From the NCBI RefSeq assembly GCF_016908395.1, contig NZ_JAFBDU010000001.1:62001-126000 (forward strand): a stretch of DNA of 64,000 nt. Reading direction: 5' to 3'. Positions 1 through 7,852 of this stretch are shown in pieces. The first letter of the stretch is position 1; every line of letters begins with the position of its first letter. This DNA is from Metabacillus crassostreae (GTDB taxonomy: Bacteria; Bacillota; Bacilli; Bacillales; Bacillaceae). The notes beneath the pieces are model-generated. The model was not told the DNA's origin. It saw only the letters and a program-made list of their open reading frames with translations, and ran no database searches. Both the position numbers and the translations under genes were made by a program.

Positions 1-1040
1 CGTATATACTTCCACTAATTAGCATCATTATCGTTTCGGTTATCATGGCTGTTACTTTTTTCTTTGAATCTAAAATTAATGAAAAGGTAATAAAATATCA
101 AGATATGGCTGAAAGAGCAGCCCTATCAGGAGAATTTGATAAAGCTCTTAGTTTACTTGATGATGCTATATCGTACCGTAATAATTACAATATTTTACTA
201 GAAGATAAGAAAATCATTCAATCAGTAGTTGAGTTAAATGACGACTTACATGTTGTTGAAAAAAAAATTATGGACGAGCAGTTTGAAACTGCACAAAAAG
301 AGATCAATTTGTTAAAGCGACAAGTTGATAAAAATCAATCACCATTATATGCGAAGCTTACTCATGAAATTGAGCAGGTTGAATCAAGTGTGAAAATTGG
401 CGAAATAAAAGAAGAAATTACTAAATTATCTTCTATAGATCAGTTAGCAGAAAAATTATCAACTTTGTATTCCTTAGAATTACAAGAAGCATCTGAATTG
501 AAACAGCAAATATATACAAAAATGATCATGTTAAGTTCAACTGAAGCAGAAAAGGATTTAGAAAATAAGCATTTCAACCAAGCGCTATATCAAGTAGATG
601 CTGCTCTTCAATATGTAGTTAACAATGAGAAGCTTATATCATTAAGAGATAGAATCAAAGAGGAAAAGAAGTCATTTGAAAAGGCTCAACAAGAACGAAT
701 TGATAAAGCTGTGTTAGCGGCTAAACAAGAAAAACAATTAAATCTAACAAAAGCTGTTGAATTAACTACCATAGAAATTCAAGTTGATAAATTCGGTGAT
801 GCTTATTTAAATGGTACCGTTAAGAACAAGGGTACAGAAACAGTTCATTCAATTATAGTTGAGTTTGTGGTAAAAGATAAAGATGGCGTAAAACTAGAAG
901 ATGGAAAAACAAATGTGTTTCCAAATAAACTAAAGCCTGGTGAAACAGGAGAATTTGAGCATGTTACCTATTCTGCCAAAAATGATGCAAAAGTAGAGAT
1001 TAAAAAGATCTCTTGGTTATTAGAAGAAAAGAAAGGATAA
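1..1040 (+). CDS. Membrane-anchored FxLYD-type protein, 5' end outside window
   Basis: The reading frame is open from base 3, upstream of the first ATG at 45, and encodes a hydrophobic stretch (ILPLISIIIVSVIM...TFFF) that must be a transmembrane helix, so the gene starts before the window. After the helix comes a long charged helical region (roughly residues 10-230 counted from the ATG at 45) with TPR-like character, then a C-terminal beta domain (about 240-325) that resembles the FxLYD domain of Bacillus surface proteins (conserved GTVKNKG and LKPGETGEF motifs). It is likely an extracytoplasmic protein anchored near its N terminus. It ends 3 bp before a trypsin-like protease gene, so the two are probably co-transcribed. 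Substrate and role are unknown. Confidence 0.75.
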   Translation, partial: YILPLISIIIVSVIMAVTFFFESKINEKVIKYQDMAERAALSGEFDKALSLLDDAISYRNNYNILLEDKKIIQSVVELNDDLHVVEKKIMDEQFETAQKEINLLKRQVDKNQSPLYAKLTHEIEQVESSVKIGEIKEEITKLSSIDQLAEKLSTLYSLELQEASELKQQIYTKMIMLSSTEAEKDLENKHFNQALYQVDAALQYVVNNEKLISLRDRIKEEKKSFEKAQQERIDKAVLAAKQEKQLNLTKAVELTTIEIQVDKFGDAYLNGTVKNKGTETVHSIIVEFVVKDKDGVKLEDGKTNVFPNKLKPGETGEFEHVTYSAKNDAKVEIKKISWLLEEKKG

Positions 1041-1043
1041 ACT

Positions 1044-2165
1044 ATGGATAAAAAAATAATTTTTAGCATAATAGTATCCCTTCTTATTTTAGTTTTTGGT
1101 GTATTTGGCTATTTTTATACAAAAAACTACACAGCCTCAAAGATCTATTCTGAATCAACTATACTTAAGAAAAACAGTGAAGAAAATAGTACTCAAACAA
1201 TTCCAGAAATAAAAGAAATAATTAGAGAATCACAGAAAAAGGTAGTTATGGTAGAATTAGAGGATGGGACTGTGGGTTCTGGTTTTTTGTATAATGAACA
1301 TGGTGACATTATTACAAATGCGCATGTTGTTGATGGTGCATCTTCTGTCAAGATCCGTACTACAGATGCGAAAGGTTATGATGGTGAAGTTATCGGAATT
1401 AGCACTGAAACAGATATAGCAGTAGTAAGAGTTGAAGGGCTAAAAAATATTGAACCTTTAACACTCTCTCCAAGTACTGAGCTTGAAATTGGTGATGAAA
1501 TTCTAGCTCTGGGCAGTCCTTTAGGATTTCAAAATACTGTTACAACAGGAATTATTAGTGGTACGGACAGAGAATTAAACGTAGAGCCGTATATATATGA
1601 AAATGTCTATCAAATATCTGCTCCGATTGCACCTGGTAATAGTGGGGGGCCTTTATTAGACCGTAAATCTGGACATGTTGTTGGTATTAACTCAGCACGC
1701 ATAGAACAAGGAAATATAGGCTTCAGTATTCCTATAAGTGCTGTGCTGCCACTAGTTAATGGATGGTCAGAAACGCCAATGAGAAACCTCCCATCAGTTA
1801 CTTCTTTTGACATTGCATCCAAAGTTAATGTGAATAAAATGCTAGAAACCTCTGATTATCTAATTAATTATTTTATTGAAAGTATTAATTTTAGAGATTT
1901 TGTAACAGCTTATTCACTTTTAGGCAGTGATTGGCAATCAAATGTTAAATATGAAACATTTCGAGAGAAATATTTGCATATTAATGCTATAAAGATCATT
2001 GAATTGAAAAAAGAAATTCAGGAAGATAAAGTGATCGTTGAAACAGTTTTATCTATAGAAGAACATAATGGTAACAAAAATATAACAAAAACCTATAATA
2101 AAACATTTGTTGTAGCTTATGAAAATGACCAGGCAAAAATCATATCAGAGAAACAAGACAGCTAA
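1044..2165 (+). CDS. Membrane-anchored S1C (HtrA/DegP-like) serine protease without PDZ
   Basis: A 373-aa protein with an N-terminal membrane anchor (about residues 5-26), then a trypsin-fold domain. The catalytic triad is visible: H94 in TNAHVVDG, D124 in TETDIAVV, S200 in APGNSGGPLL. No PDZ domain follows; instead residues about 255-373 form a separate alpha/beta tail (VTAYSLLGSDWQ...) that may be an NTF2-like or similar accessory domain. The active site would lie outside the membrane. It follows the FxLYD protein by 3 bp and precedes a small membrane protein, which suggests a cell-envelope quality-control operon. Assignment to the protease family is firm; the target is unknown. Confidence 0.88.
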   Translation: MDKKIIFSIIVSLLILVFGVFGYFYTKNYTASKIYSESTILKKNSEENSTQTIPEIKEIIRESQKKVVMVELEDGTVGSGFLYNEHGDIITNAHVVDGASSVKIRTTDAKGYDGEVIGISTETDIAVVRVEGLKNIEPLTLSPSTELEIGDEILALGSPLGFQNTVTTGIISGTDRELNVEPYIYENVYQISAPIAPGNSGGPLLDRKSGHVVGINSARIEQGNIGFSIPISAVLPLVNGWSETPMRNLPSVTSFDIASKVNVNKMLETSDYLINYFIESINFRDFVTAYSLLGSDWQSNVKYETFREKYLHINAIKIIELKKEIQEDKVIVETVLSIEEHNGNKNITKTYNKTFVVAYENDQAKIISEKQDS

Positions 2166-2201
2166 GCATTTTCAAAATAATTGATGTGGGGGTATTTATT
2201 A

Positions 2202-2408
2202 ATGAAAAAAAAATTATTTATATTTAGTATTGCAGCGATACTCATTTCAATTGTTTTTGGAAGTATTGCATATCAACAACTTGTAGCGGAAAATATGGAT
2301 GAGGTTTATTTAAATATTGCTTATTCTACTTTATTTTTAAGTGTATCAATTTATTTATGGCACGTGAAAGATGAAAAGCAAAAGGATAGTGAAAAAATGA
2401 GAGGATAG
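2202..2408 (+). CDS. Small two-helix membrane protein
   Basis: A 68-aa protein of unknown function. I start it at ATG 2202 because GTGGGGG at 2186-2192 lies nine bases upstream; a longer upstream frame has no ribosome binding site. Two hydrophobic segments (about residues 5-23 and 34-52) are followed by a charged tail (KDEKQKDSEK). It sits 36 bp after the protease gene and its stop codon falls inside a terminator hairpin, so it is probably the last gene of the FxLYD-protease operon. Confidence 0.6.
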   Translation: MKKKLFIFSIAAILISIVFGSIAYQQLVAENMDEVYLNIAYSTLFLSVSIYLWHVKDEKQKDSEKMRG

Positions 2409-2428
2409 AACCTCTCATTTTTTTTTTA
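2395..2428 (+). terminator. Intrinsic terminator overlapping the 68-aa gene stop
   Basis: A perfect 10-bp stem AAATGAGAGG / CCTCTCATTT with a six-base loop is followed by a run of T. It contains the stop codon of the upstream gene. Confidence 0.85.
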
Positions 2429-2432
2429 CTTT

Positions 2433-2600
2433 TTATTCAGCTTCTTCTTCAGTTTCTTCCTCTGTACCTTCTTCAGCGCCTTCTTCAGTTTCTTCAACAT
2501 TTGTGTCTTCTTGTTCAGTATCTTCTGTGTTGTTACATGCAGCCATTAAGAATACAGCAAGTAATGAAGCTCCGACTTTTAATAATAAACTTTTGTTCAT
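2433..2600 (-). CDS. Small glutamate-rich lipoprotein
   Basis: A 55-aa precursor. The start at 2600 is chosen because GGGAGGAATTTTA directly precedes the ATG on the minus strand. Residues 1-21 form a lipoprotein signal peptide with lipobox L-M-A-A-C (Cys22), so the mature product would be lipid-anchored outside the membrane. The mature part (about 34 residues) is almost entirely acidic, with repeated ETEE-like units. The nucleotide sequence encoding it is a near-repeat of TTC/CTT triplets. Function unknown; such low-complexity small lipoproteins are common in Bacillaceae. Confidence 0.7.
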   Translation of the reverse strand: MNKSLLLKVGASLLAVFLMAACNNTEDTEQEDTNVEETEEGAEEGTEEETEEEAE

Positions 2601-2899
2601 TAAAATTCCTCCCATGTAACATAAATTAAGATCTATTAAACCAGTAGTAACTGGTACAACATAATAATAATGGAAAAAAGAGGAGAATAAACTCTTTTTA
2701 CAAAAACGATACATATTCTTAAAAGATTTATAATTTATTAAAAACTTATTAAAGATATTTACATACTCTTATCGTAATAATAGGAGAAAAGATACTATTT
2801 AATGAACTGAATAAGACTGTAGTCATGATAGGTTTCACATAATTTATTATTGAAATGGAAAGAATGATTGTGAATATTATGAAGAGGGGGAAATACAAC

Positions 2900-3031
2900 A
2901 TGAAGAAAACAACAAGTAAACTCAGTTATGAATCAGATGGGAAAATGGGTAAGAACAATACTAGAAAAAATAAAAATAAAAATAAAGGTAAAGAAGAATT
3001 GTTCTTTAACACTACACAAGACAGCGAATAA
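2900..3031 (+). CDS. Small basic hypothetical protein (43 aa)
   Basis: An ATG at 2900 with GAGGGGG at 2884-2890 upstream opens a 43-aa frame beginning MKKTTSKLSYESDGK and rich in K and N. The good ribosome binding site and isolated position support a real gene. It is one of several tiny, hydrophilic, lysine-rich products in this window that resemble small spore or stress proteins in composition only; I do not recognise the family. Confidence 0.5.
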   Translation: MKKTTSKLSYESDGKMGKNNTRKNKNKNKGKEELFFNTTQDSE

Positions 3032-3289
3032 TTGTAAGTATTAAAAATACTGATCATAATTACTTCCGGAACTAATAATGTCTATCTAAAAAACTTAATA
3101 CCCTTTTTGGCTACATTAATCCTTTTGTGAGTCCAACATGAGTATTAGTGTTTTATTACCTAAGTTAGTCTCAGTGCGTACAAATTAAATATAAAAGATA
3201 TAGTATTAAATGTTTGAGTTCATTGCCAATGTTTGTTACGATTACCAATGATAGACTAAATCTTACATTTTGAACTCGGAGGGTAAACG

Positions 3290-4099
3290 ATGGAGCGTTA
3301 TACACATAATGTAGGAGATAATATGATTTCATACACAGATCAAGGAGTCGGACACTGTGTTGTGTTGATTCATGGTTTTTGCGGTGATTCCCATTATTGG
3401 AAATACATCGTTCCACAATTAGCGAAAAAGAATAGAGTTCTTACTGTAGATTTACGAGGTCATGGTGATTCAAGTACACCAAAAGATGATTTTGAAATAA
3501 CAGATTTGGCAGAAGATATTGCTTCACTTTTATCTTCACTCAGAATAGAAAGAGCAACCTTGATTGGACATTCGTTAGGTGGTTATATTAGTATGGCTTT
3601 TGCAGAGAAATTCCCTGATAAATTATGCGGGCTTTCTTTAGTTCATTCAACTGCTTTACCAGATACAGCTGAAGCAAAAGCAAATAGAGATCATGGTATT
3701 GATAAAATTACTAAAAGTGGTATAAAACCTTTTATAGATGAGCTTGTACCAAAGCTTTTTGCAAAAAACAATAATGAAGAACTAGATTATCAATTGAAAC
3801 TTGTGAAAAATATAGGTTATAAAACATCAGAATTTGGAGCTATTGGTGCTCTTAACGCGATGAAACATAGACCGGATCGAAATGTTATATTAGAAGAGCT
3901 TAAGGTTCCAATTTTATTAGTTGCTGGAAGTGATGACGGTGTAATACCACATAGCCGCACTTTTTCAGTAGACAAACCTAATATTCACCAATCGATAATA
4001 GAGGATTCAGGTCATATGTCAATGCTTGAACAGCCTGATAAATTGGCAGAGGTTTTACAGGTTTTCTTAGAAGGAGTCATTGATAGTAAAATGAAATAA
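3290..4099 (+). CDS. Alpha/beta hydrolase
   Basis: A 269-aa soluble alpha/beta-hydrolase. Visible features are the oxyanion-hole motif HGFCGDSHYW (28-37), the nucleophile elbow GHSLGG with Ser95, an acid candidate in GSDDGVIP (D215 or D216) and the catalytic His242 in EDSGHMSML. The length and the lid-like insertion (about 125-190) fit the BioH/RsbQ/3-oxoadipate enol-lactonase-like group, but the substrate cannot be predicted. Start ATG 3290 is supported by GGAGGG at 3280-3285. The gene stands alone and is closed by a terminator. Confidence 0.85.
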   Translation: MERYTHNVGDNMISYTDQGVGHCVVLIHGFCGDSHYWKYIVPQLAKKNRVLTVDLRGHGDSSTPKDDFEITDLAEDIASLLSSLRIERATLIGHSLGGYISMAFAEKFPDKLCGLSLVHSTALPDTAEAKANRDHGIDKITKSGIKPFIDELVPKLFAKNNNEELDYQLKLVKNIGYKTSEFGAIGALNAMKHRPDRNVILEELKVPILLVAGSDDGVIPHSRTFSVDKPNIHQSIIEDSGHMSMLEQPDKLAEVLQVFLEGVIDSKMK

Positions 4100-4109
4100 G
4101 ATTGAGGTG

Positions 4110-4145
4110 GGCCCCTTAAGTTATGTAATAAAAGGGGCCTGTTTT
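4110..4145 (+). terminator. Intrinsic terminator after the alpha/beta hydrolase
   Basis: GGCCCCTT pairs with AAGGGGCC across a 14-base loop and is followed by TGTTTTAT. Confidence 0.75.
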
Positions 4146-4210
4146 ATATGTGTTTAGAGGAAACTTTTCTGAACAGAATTACTTAGAGCACCATTTAAAA
4201 CAAAAACCTT

Positions 4211-4456
4211 TTATTTCTGTAACTCAGCTCTTTTTATGAATGTTATCTCTTCCTCTATAAGACCACAAGCTCCACATTGGACTTTATATTCAGGACCTTT
4301 GTATGGAATATGAAATGGATCTAATGCCATTTTATCGATTTCTTGGATAACACTCCCTGTATGTGGATCTAATTTAACGGACTTTACATGCTGCTCAATA
4401 ATATTGAATCTAGTTTTATTAGTTTTACAATTAGGACATAAATACGGTGAGTTCAT
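4211..4456 (-). CDS. Small zinc-ribbon protein
   Basis: An 81-aa cytoplasmic protein with two Cys pairs, CPNC near residue 6 and CGAC near residue 63, which would bind one zinc ion. The start at 4456 is preferred because an AAGGAGG lies nine bases upstream; an ATG three codons earlier abuts that Shine-Dalgarno and is unlikely to be used. The region between the ribbons has a conserved-looking SVIQEIDKMALDP segment. I do not recognise a named family. It is transcribed alone on the minus strand. Confidence 0.7.
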   Translation of the reverse strand: MNSPYLCPNCKTNKTRFNIIEQHVKSVKLDPHTGSVIQEIDKMALDPFHIPYKGPEYKVQCGACGLIEEEITFIKRAELQK

Positions 4457-4720
4457 AGATGGCATCCTCCTTATATGAAAATGTATTTAACATAGCTTTT
4501 TCTAACAACAAGGAATATATGTAAACTATTTTGGATGTCCTTTTGAAATTGGAAAAAAGAAAGAATTATACTAAGATGTTTTAGGTAATTGGGGCAAATG
4601 ATTAGGGATTATCTGTGTGAAAGAAAGGAGTAGAAATAAATTTACTCTTTAGGTGAATTTAATGAAGTGTAGCCTTTCTTAAAAACGTCATAACATATGC
4701 ACTATTTTGCTTTATGACAC

Positions 4721-4754
4721 TTTTATGCGATAAAAAGAGCTTTATCGCATAAAA
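4721..4754. repeat. Perfect 14-bp inverted repeat downstream of marR
   Basis: TTTTATGCGATAAA and TTTATCGCATAAAA are exact reverse complements separated by AAGAGC. It lies 45 bp beyond the stop of the MarR gene. It may be a weak terminator, but the stem is AT-rich and no clear T run follows. The rest of the 330-bp interval between the zinc-ribbon and MarR genes shows no other feature. Confidence 0.6.
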
Positions 4755-4798
4755 TAGCACCAAATTATCTTATGGTGACAGCTTGGGATGATACAGAT

Positions 4799-5221
4799 TT
4801 ATTTATTGAGCATTTTATTAAATAATTTAATAAAGCTTTCGATATCTTCATTGCTTAAATCACTGAACTTTTCCAAGAGAAAATCTGTTTTTCTTTTCTC
4901 GAATAATTCCAATGTTTGTTTACCTTCATTCGTTAAATGGATAACAACAATCCTTCTATCATTATTTGAACGGACTCGTTCGATCCACTCTTTTTCAATA
5001 AGTGAATCTGTTACCGCGGTTATATGGGATGCAGAAACATTTAACATTTTAGATAAATCAGATGATTTTTGCGGTCCATGTTCATAGAGCTTTTTTAAAA
5101 TAAAAAACTCATTTCTCGATATTTCGTTATCGTAGATAAGGTTCATTTCCTGCCTTAGCTTTTTATAAACATGACGCATAAGAGCTTCCATTTCATACAT
5201 TTTTTCCTGACGATTATCCAA
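4799..5221 (-). CDS. MarR-family transcriptional regulator
   Basis: A 140-aa winged-helix regulator. The start is a TTG at 5221: GGAGG lies eight bases upstream, whereas the longer frame starting further upstream has no ribosome binding site. The winged helix spans about residues 35-100, with the recognition region SASHITAVTDSLIEKEWIER followed by the wing SNNDRRIVVIHLT. There is no cysteine, so it is not an OhrR-type thiol sensor. It is divergent from msrAB, separated by 246 bp, and may regulate itself and that gene; this is inference only. Confidence 0.88.
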   Translation of the reverse strand: MDNRQEKMYEMEALMRHVYKKLRQEMNLIYDNEISRNEFFILKKLYEHGPQKSSDLSKMLNVSASHITAVTDSLIEKEWIERVRSNNDRRIVVIHLTNEGKQTLELFEKRKTDFLLEKFSDLSNEDIESFIKLFNKMLNK

Positions 5222-5467
5222 GTTAATTTCCTCCGAAACAACATTTATTCTTTTGTTTAGACTAAGGAATGTTACACGCTGTGTCAAGGACTATGTTGGA
5301 ATTTATAAATTACTAATCTTTTATGCGAGACAAACACAGTTTTAGCCATATATTTTAGGTTTTTTCAACCGTCTTTCGTAAAATTGCTTTATAAAACAGT
5401 TTACTTTTAATCTTTTTATAACATGCTATATAATAGGGACTAATTAAATAGTAGGGGGTAAGAGTTA

Positions 5468-6430
5468 ATGACAAATAATCACAAGATAGAGCTTGCTACA
5501 TTTGCTGGTGGATGTTTTTGGTGTATGGTACAGCCATTTGATGAGCTACCAGGGATTGAGGCGGTTATTTCTGGCTATACAGGTGGCACAAAAGAAAATC
5601 CTACATATGAGGAAGTGTGCTCTAATAAAACAGGACATCTTGAAGCTGTTCAAATTACATTTAATCCAGATATTTTTCATTATGAAAAATTGTTAGAATT
5701 ATTTTGGCAACAAATCGATCCTACTGATGAAGGTGGGCAATTTCATGATCGAGGCGAGTCTTATCAAACAGCAATATTTTATCACTCAGAAGAACAGAAA
5801 CAGCTTGCGGAAAAATCTAAGCTAGAACTTGAGCAAAGCGGTAGATTTAAGAAGCCTATTGTTACAAAAATACTTGAAGCAAAAACATTTTATCCTGCCG
5901 AGGAATATCATCAGGATTTTTATAAAAAGAGTACAGCAAGATATAAGCAATATCGAACAGGTTCTGGTAGAGATCGATTTATTAAACAACATTGGAATGA
6001 GACGGATAAAAGTCAAATACTCAACAAATTAAATCCCATACAATATGAGGTAACTCAAAATAATGGGACTGAACCACCTTTTCGTAATGAGTATTGGAAC
6101 AATACTGAAGAAGGTATTTATGTAGATATAATATCAGGTAAACCTTTATTTAGTTCTTTAGATAAGTATGATGCTGGTTGTGGTTGGCCAAGCTTTACAA
6201 AACCGATTCAAGACTTTGAAGTTATAGAGAAAATGGATACAACTCATGGTATGGTAAGAACAGAGGTCAGAAGTAAAACAGCTGATTCTCATCTAGGACA
6301 TGTATTTGATGATGGACCTGGTCCTAATGGGTTACGTTATTGTATTAATTCAGCAGCATTAAAATTTATATCCAAAGATGACCTCGAAAAAGAAGGGTAT
6401 GGAAAATATTCTAATTTATTTGGAAAATAG
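5468..6430 (+). CDS. msrAB: Fused peptide methionine sulfoxide reductase MsrA-MsrB
   Basis: A 320-aa bifunctional enzyme that repairs both S- and R-methionine sulfoxides. The MsrA domain (about 8-155) has the catalytic GGCFWCM motif with Cys16 and Cys19. The MsrB domain (about 175-310) has CGWPSF and the catalytic Cys292 in RYCINSAAL. The zinc-binding CxxC pairs found in many MsrB proteins are absent (the first site reads DIISGKPLF), so this is the zinc-free type. In B. subtilis msrA and msrB are separate adjacent genes. A TATAAT at 5429-5434 and a GGGGGT ribosome binding site precede the ATG. Confidence 0.96.
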   Translation: MTNNHKIELATFAGGCFWCMVQPFDELPGIEAVISGYTGGTKENPTYEEVCSNKTGHLEAVQITFNPDIFHYEKLLELFWQQIDPTDEGGQFHDRGESYQTAIFYHSEEQKQLAEKSKLELEQSGRFKKPIVTKILEAKTFYPAEEYHQDFYKKSTARYKQYRTGSGRDRFIKQHWNETDKSQILNKLNPIQYEVTQNNGTEPPFRNEYWNNTEEGIYVDIISGKPLFSSLDKYDAGCGWPSFTKPIQDFEVIEKMDTTHGMVRTEVRSKTADSHLGHVFDDGPGPNGLRYCINSAALKFISKDDLEKEGYGKYSNLFGK

Positions 6431-6437
6431 ATAAAAT

Positions 6438-6470
6438 AGAGCTGAATTGTTTGATTCGATTCAGCTCTTT
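6438..6470 (+). terminator. Intrinsic terminator after msrAB
   Basis: A perfect 10-bp stem AGAGCTGAAT / ATTCAGCTCT with an 11-base loop is followed by TT. Confidence 0.75.
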
Positions 6471-6550
6471 AAGTTTCTAGAATCAAATATGTAACTAACA
6501 TAGCATCTGAATTTTGGATAAAGCTGTTAAGGAGAAAAGGAGTTTTTTTT

Positions 6551-6934
6551 ATGGCGGTATTAGGGTTTGAGCATGTTGGAGTACAAATAACAGAAATCGA
6601 AAAATCGATAAAATTTTATCAAGATGTGGTGAATTTAGAACTGATTGACCAATTTATACATACAGATGGGAAATTAAAGCTTGCGTTTCTAGGCTTAAAT
6701 GGTGAGATTATTGTAGAATTAATTGAAGGTTATAACCCGGATTTACCTGAAGAAGGGAAAGTTCATCATATAGCTTTTAAAGTAAACGAAATAGAAAAAG
6801 AAAAACAACGACTAGAAGGCTTGGGTGTTGAATTGATTTTTGATGATATTACAACATTGCCAAATGGGGCTAAGTATTTATTTTTTAAAGGACCTGATCG
6901 TGAGTGGATAGAATTTTATGAGGCTAGCAACTAA
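6551..6934 (+). CDS. VOC-superfamily (glyoxalase/bleomycin-resistance fold) protein
   Basis: A 127-aa protein with two beta-alpha-beta-beta-beta halves. Metal-ligand candidates of the glyoxalase pattern are visible: His8 in FEHVGVQ, Glu near 56 in IVELIE, His near 75 in VHHIAF and Glu near 122 in WIEFYE. It resembles lactoylglutathione lyase-like and methylmalonyl-CoA epimerase-like members, but the substrate is not predictable. It is a single gene preceded by AAGGAG. Confidence 0.82.
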   Translation: MAVLGFEHVGVQITEIEKSIKFYQDVVNLELIDQFIHTDGKLKLAFLGLNGEIIVELIEGYNPDLPEEGKVHHIAFKVNEIEKEKQRLEGLGVELIFDDITTLPNGAKYLFFKGPDREWIEFYEASN

Positions 6935-6979
6935 GAAAATCGTGAGCTTATTAATAAGTCTTTTTACCTTTTTACTAAT

Positions 6980-7255
6980 GGCTCTTTTCTGAAAGATTGT
7001 TGCTATGTAATATAATATACAGTAGTAACATTGTATTTTCGTATGTAAAGCTATGAAGAAAGATGCCACTAGACTGATTAAAGGTTAATGTTGATTTTTA
7101 GACATTGTTGATTGGAGGTGAATATATGAGACTCCTGCTTAGAGAAGCGTGTCAAAGGGAGACCCCACAGGCGCGCAGCTTACGAGGAGGCTCCCGGACA
7201 GCCCGCGGAAAGTGAATGCATGTAACGGAAATCAACAACAAAGTTTAACAGAGCC
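6980..7255. repeat. TIR-bounded element containing a GC-rich core
   Basis: The left end reads GGCTCTTTTCTGAAAG... and the right end, reverse-complemented, reads GGCTCTGTTAAAC..., both leading into TTGTTG. The same end sequence recurs at 49761-49919. A GC-rich core (7105-7238) carries its own inverted ends TTGTTGATT / AATCAACAA. No protein is encoded. This fits a MITE-like or composite intergenic repeat. Confidence 0.55.
7105..7238. repeat. GC-rich intergenic repeat core
   Basis: The block contains strings such as ACTCCTGC, AGCGTGTCAAAGGGA and GAGGAGGCTCCCGGACAGC, much richer in G+C than its surroundings, and ends AATCAACAACAAAGTT. A decayed relative lies at 19473-19690. I recognise this type as a widespread Bacillaceae intergenic repeat; function unknown. 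Confidence 0.65.
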
Positions 7256-7377
7256 AAAATATAATATCCAATTAAATAGACTTTCTTAAAAATAGGCGTC
7301 ACATATATTCACAATACAACCCACCCATTACATAAATTATAAAGAAATCTAAATATGTTATAGGGAGTGGGCTCATT

Positions 7378-7503
7378 ATGCATTGTTATTATGATTACGG
7401 ATATCCTTATGCAGGTGTTCAAGGTGGGTATGGAAATAGCTTTGTATTAATTGTTGTTCTTTTCATTTTATTAATAATCGTAGGCGCAGCTTATATTCAC
7501 TAA
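7378..7503 (+). CDS. YjcZ-family-like small sporulation protein
   Basis: A 41-aa product: a Gly/Tyr-rich N-terminal part ([13 protein letters not shown]) followed by one hydrophobic helix ([19 protein letters not shown]). This is the layout of the YjcZ family of small sporulation-associated membrane peptides. ATG 7378 has a TAGGGAGTGG ribosome binding site. It is too short for most ORF callers. Confidence 0.72.
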   Translation: MHCYYDYGYPYAGVQGGYGNSFVLIVVLFILLIIVGAAYIH

Positions 7504-7512
7504 AATACATCT

Positions 7513-7760
7513 AGAGGCTGGGACATAAGTATTAAGCTAATGATAAACCCGAAATATTAGGAGATATTCAATTAATTATTCGCCTAATATTTCGGGTTTT
7601 TATTTGCTGTTTTCAATAGATTTTTGATTTTGCATACTATTTTTAAGAAATAGTATGCAAATTTCTTCAGCTCAATGGAACGAGCTTGTTTCTTTCAACT
7701 TAACTGAATTGAGATTTATTCGTCTTTTTTTTATGACATCTTAATTATATCCCAGCCTCT
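7513..7760. repeat. 248-bp TIR element with two perfect hairpins (copy A)
   Basis: Ends match as inverted repeats in 15 of 16 positions (AGAGGCTGGGACATAA and the complement of TTATATCCCAGCCTCT). Inside are a perfect 17-bp stem (7545-7561 with 7583-7599) followed by a T run, and a perfect 14-bp stem (7629-7642 with 7648-7661). Related copies lie at 15283-15500 and 54419-54651. It fills nearly all of the gap between the YjcZ-like gene and bioB and encodes no protein. Confidence 0.75.
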
Positions 7761-7852
7761 TTCAAATTGACTACCTATATGTAAACTTGTTCATACTTTT
7801 AGTTGACATTGATTAATCCATTCATTACCATATATGTAATGGGGGGATAAGA

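Noticed and set aside
3171-3416. Minus-strand frame over the alpha/beta hydrolase start
   Set aside because: No ribosome binding site, overlaps a well-supported gene, and composition is not protein-like.
7105-7238. Apparent small open frame starting at an ATG in the GC-rich repeat
   Set aside because: The ATG follows GGAGGTG but the frame closes after a few codons, and the sequence is a non-coding repeat shared with 19473-19690.
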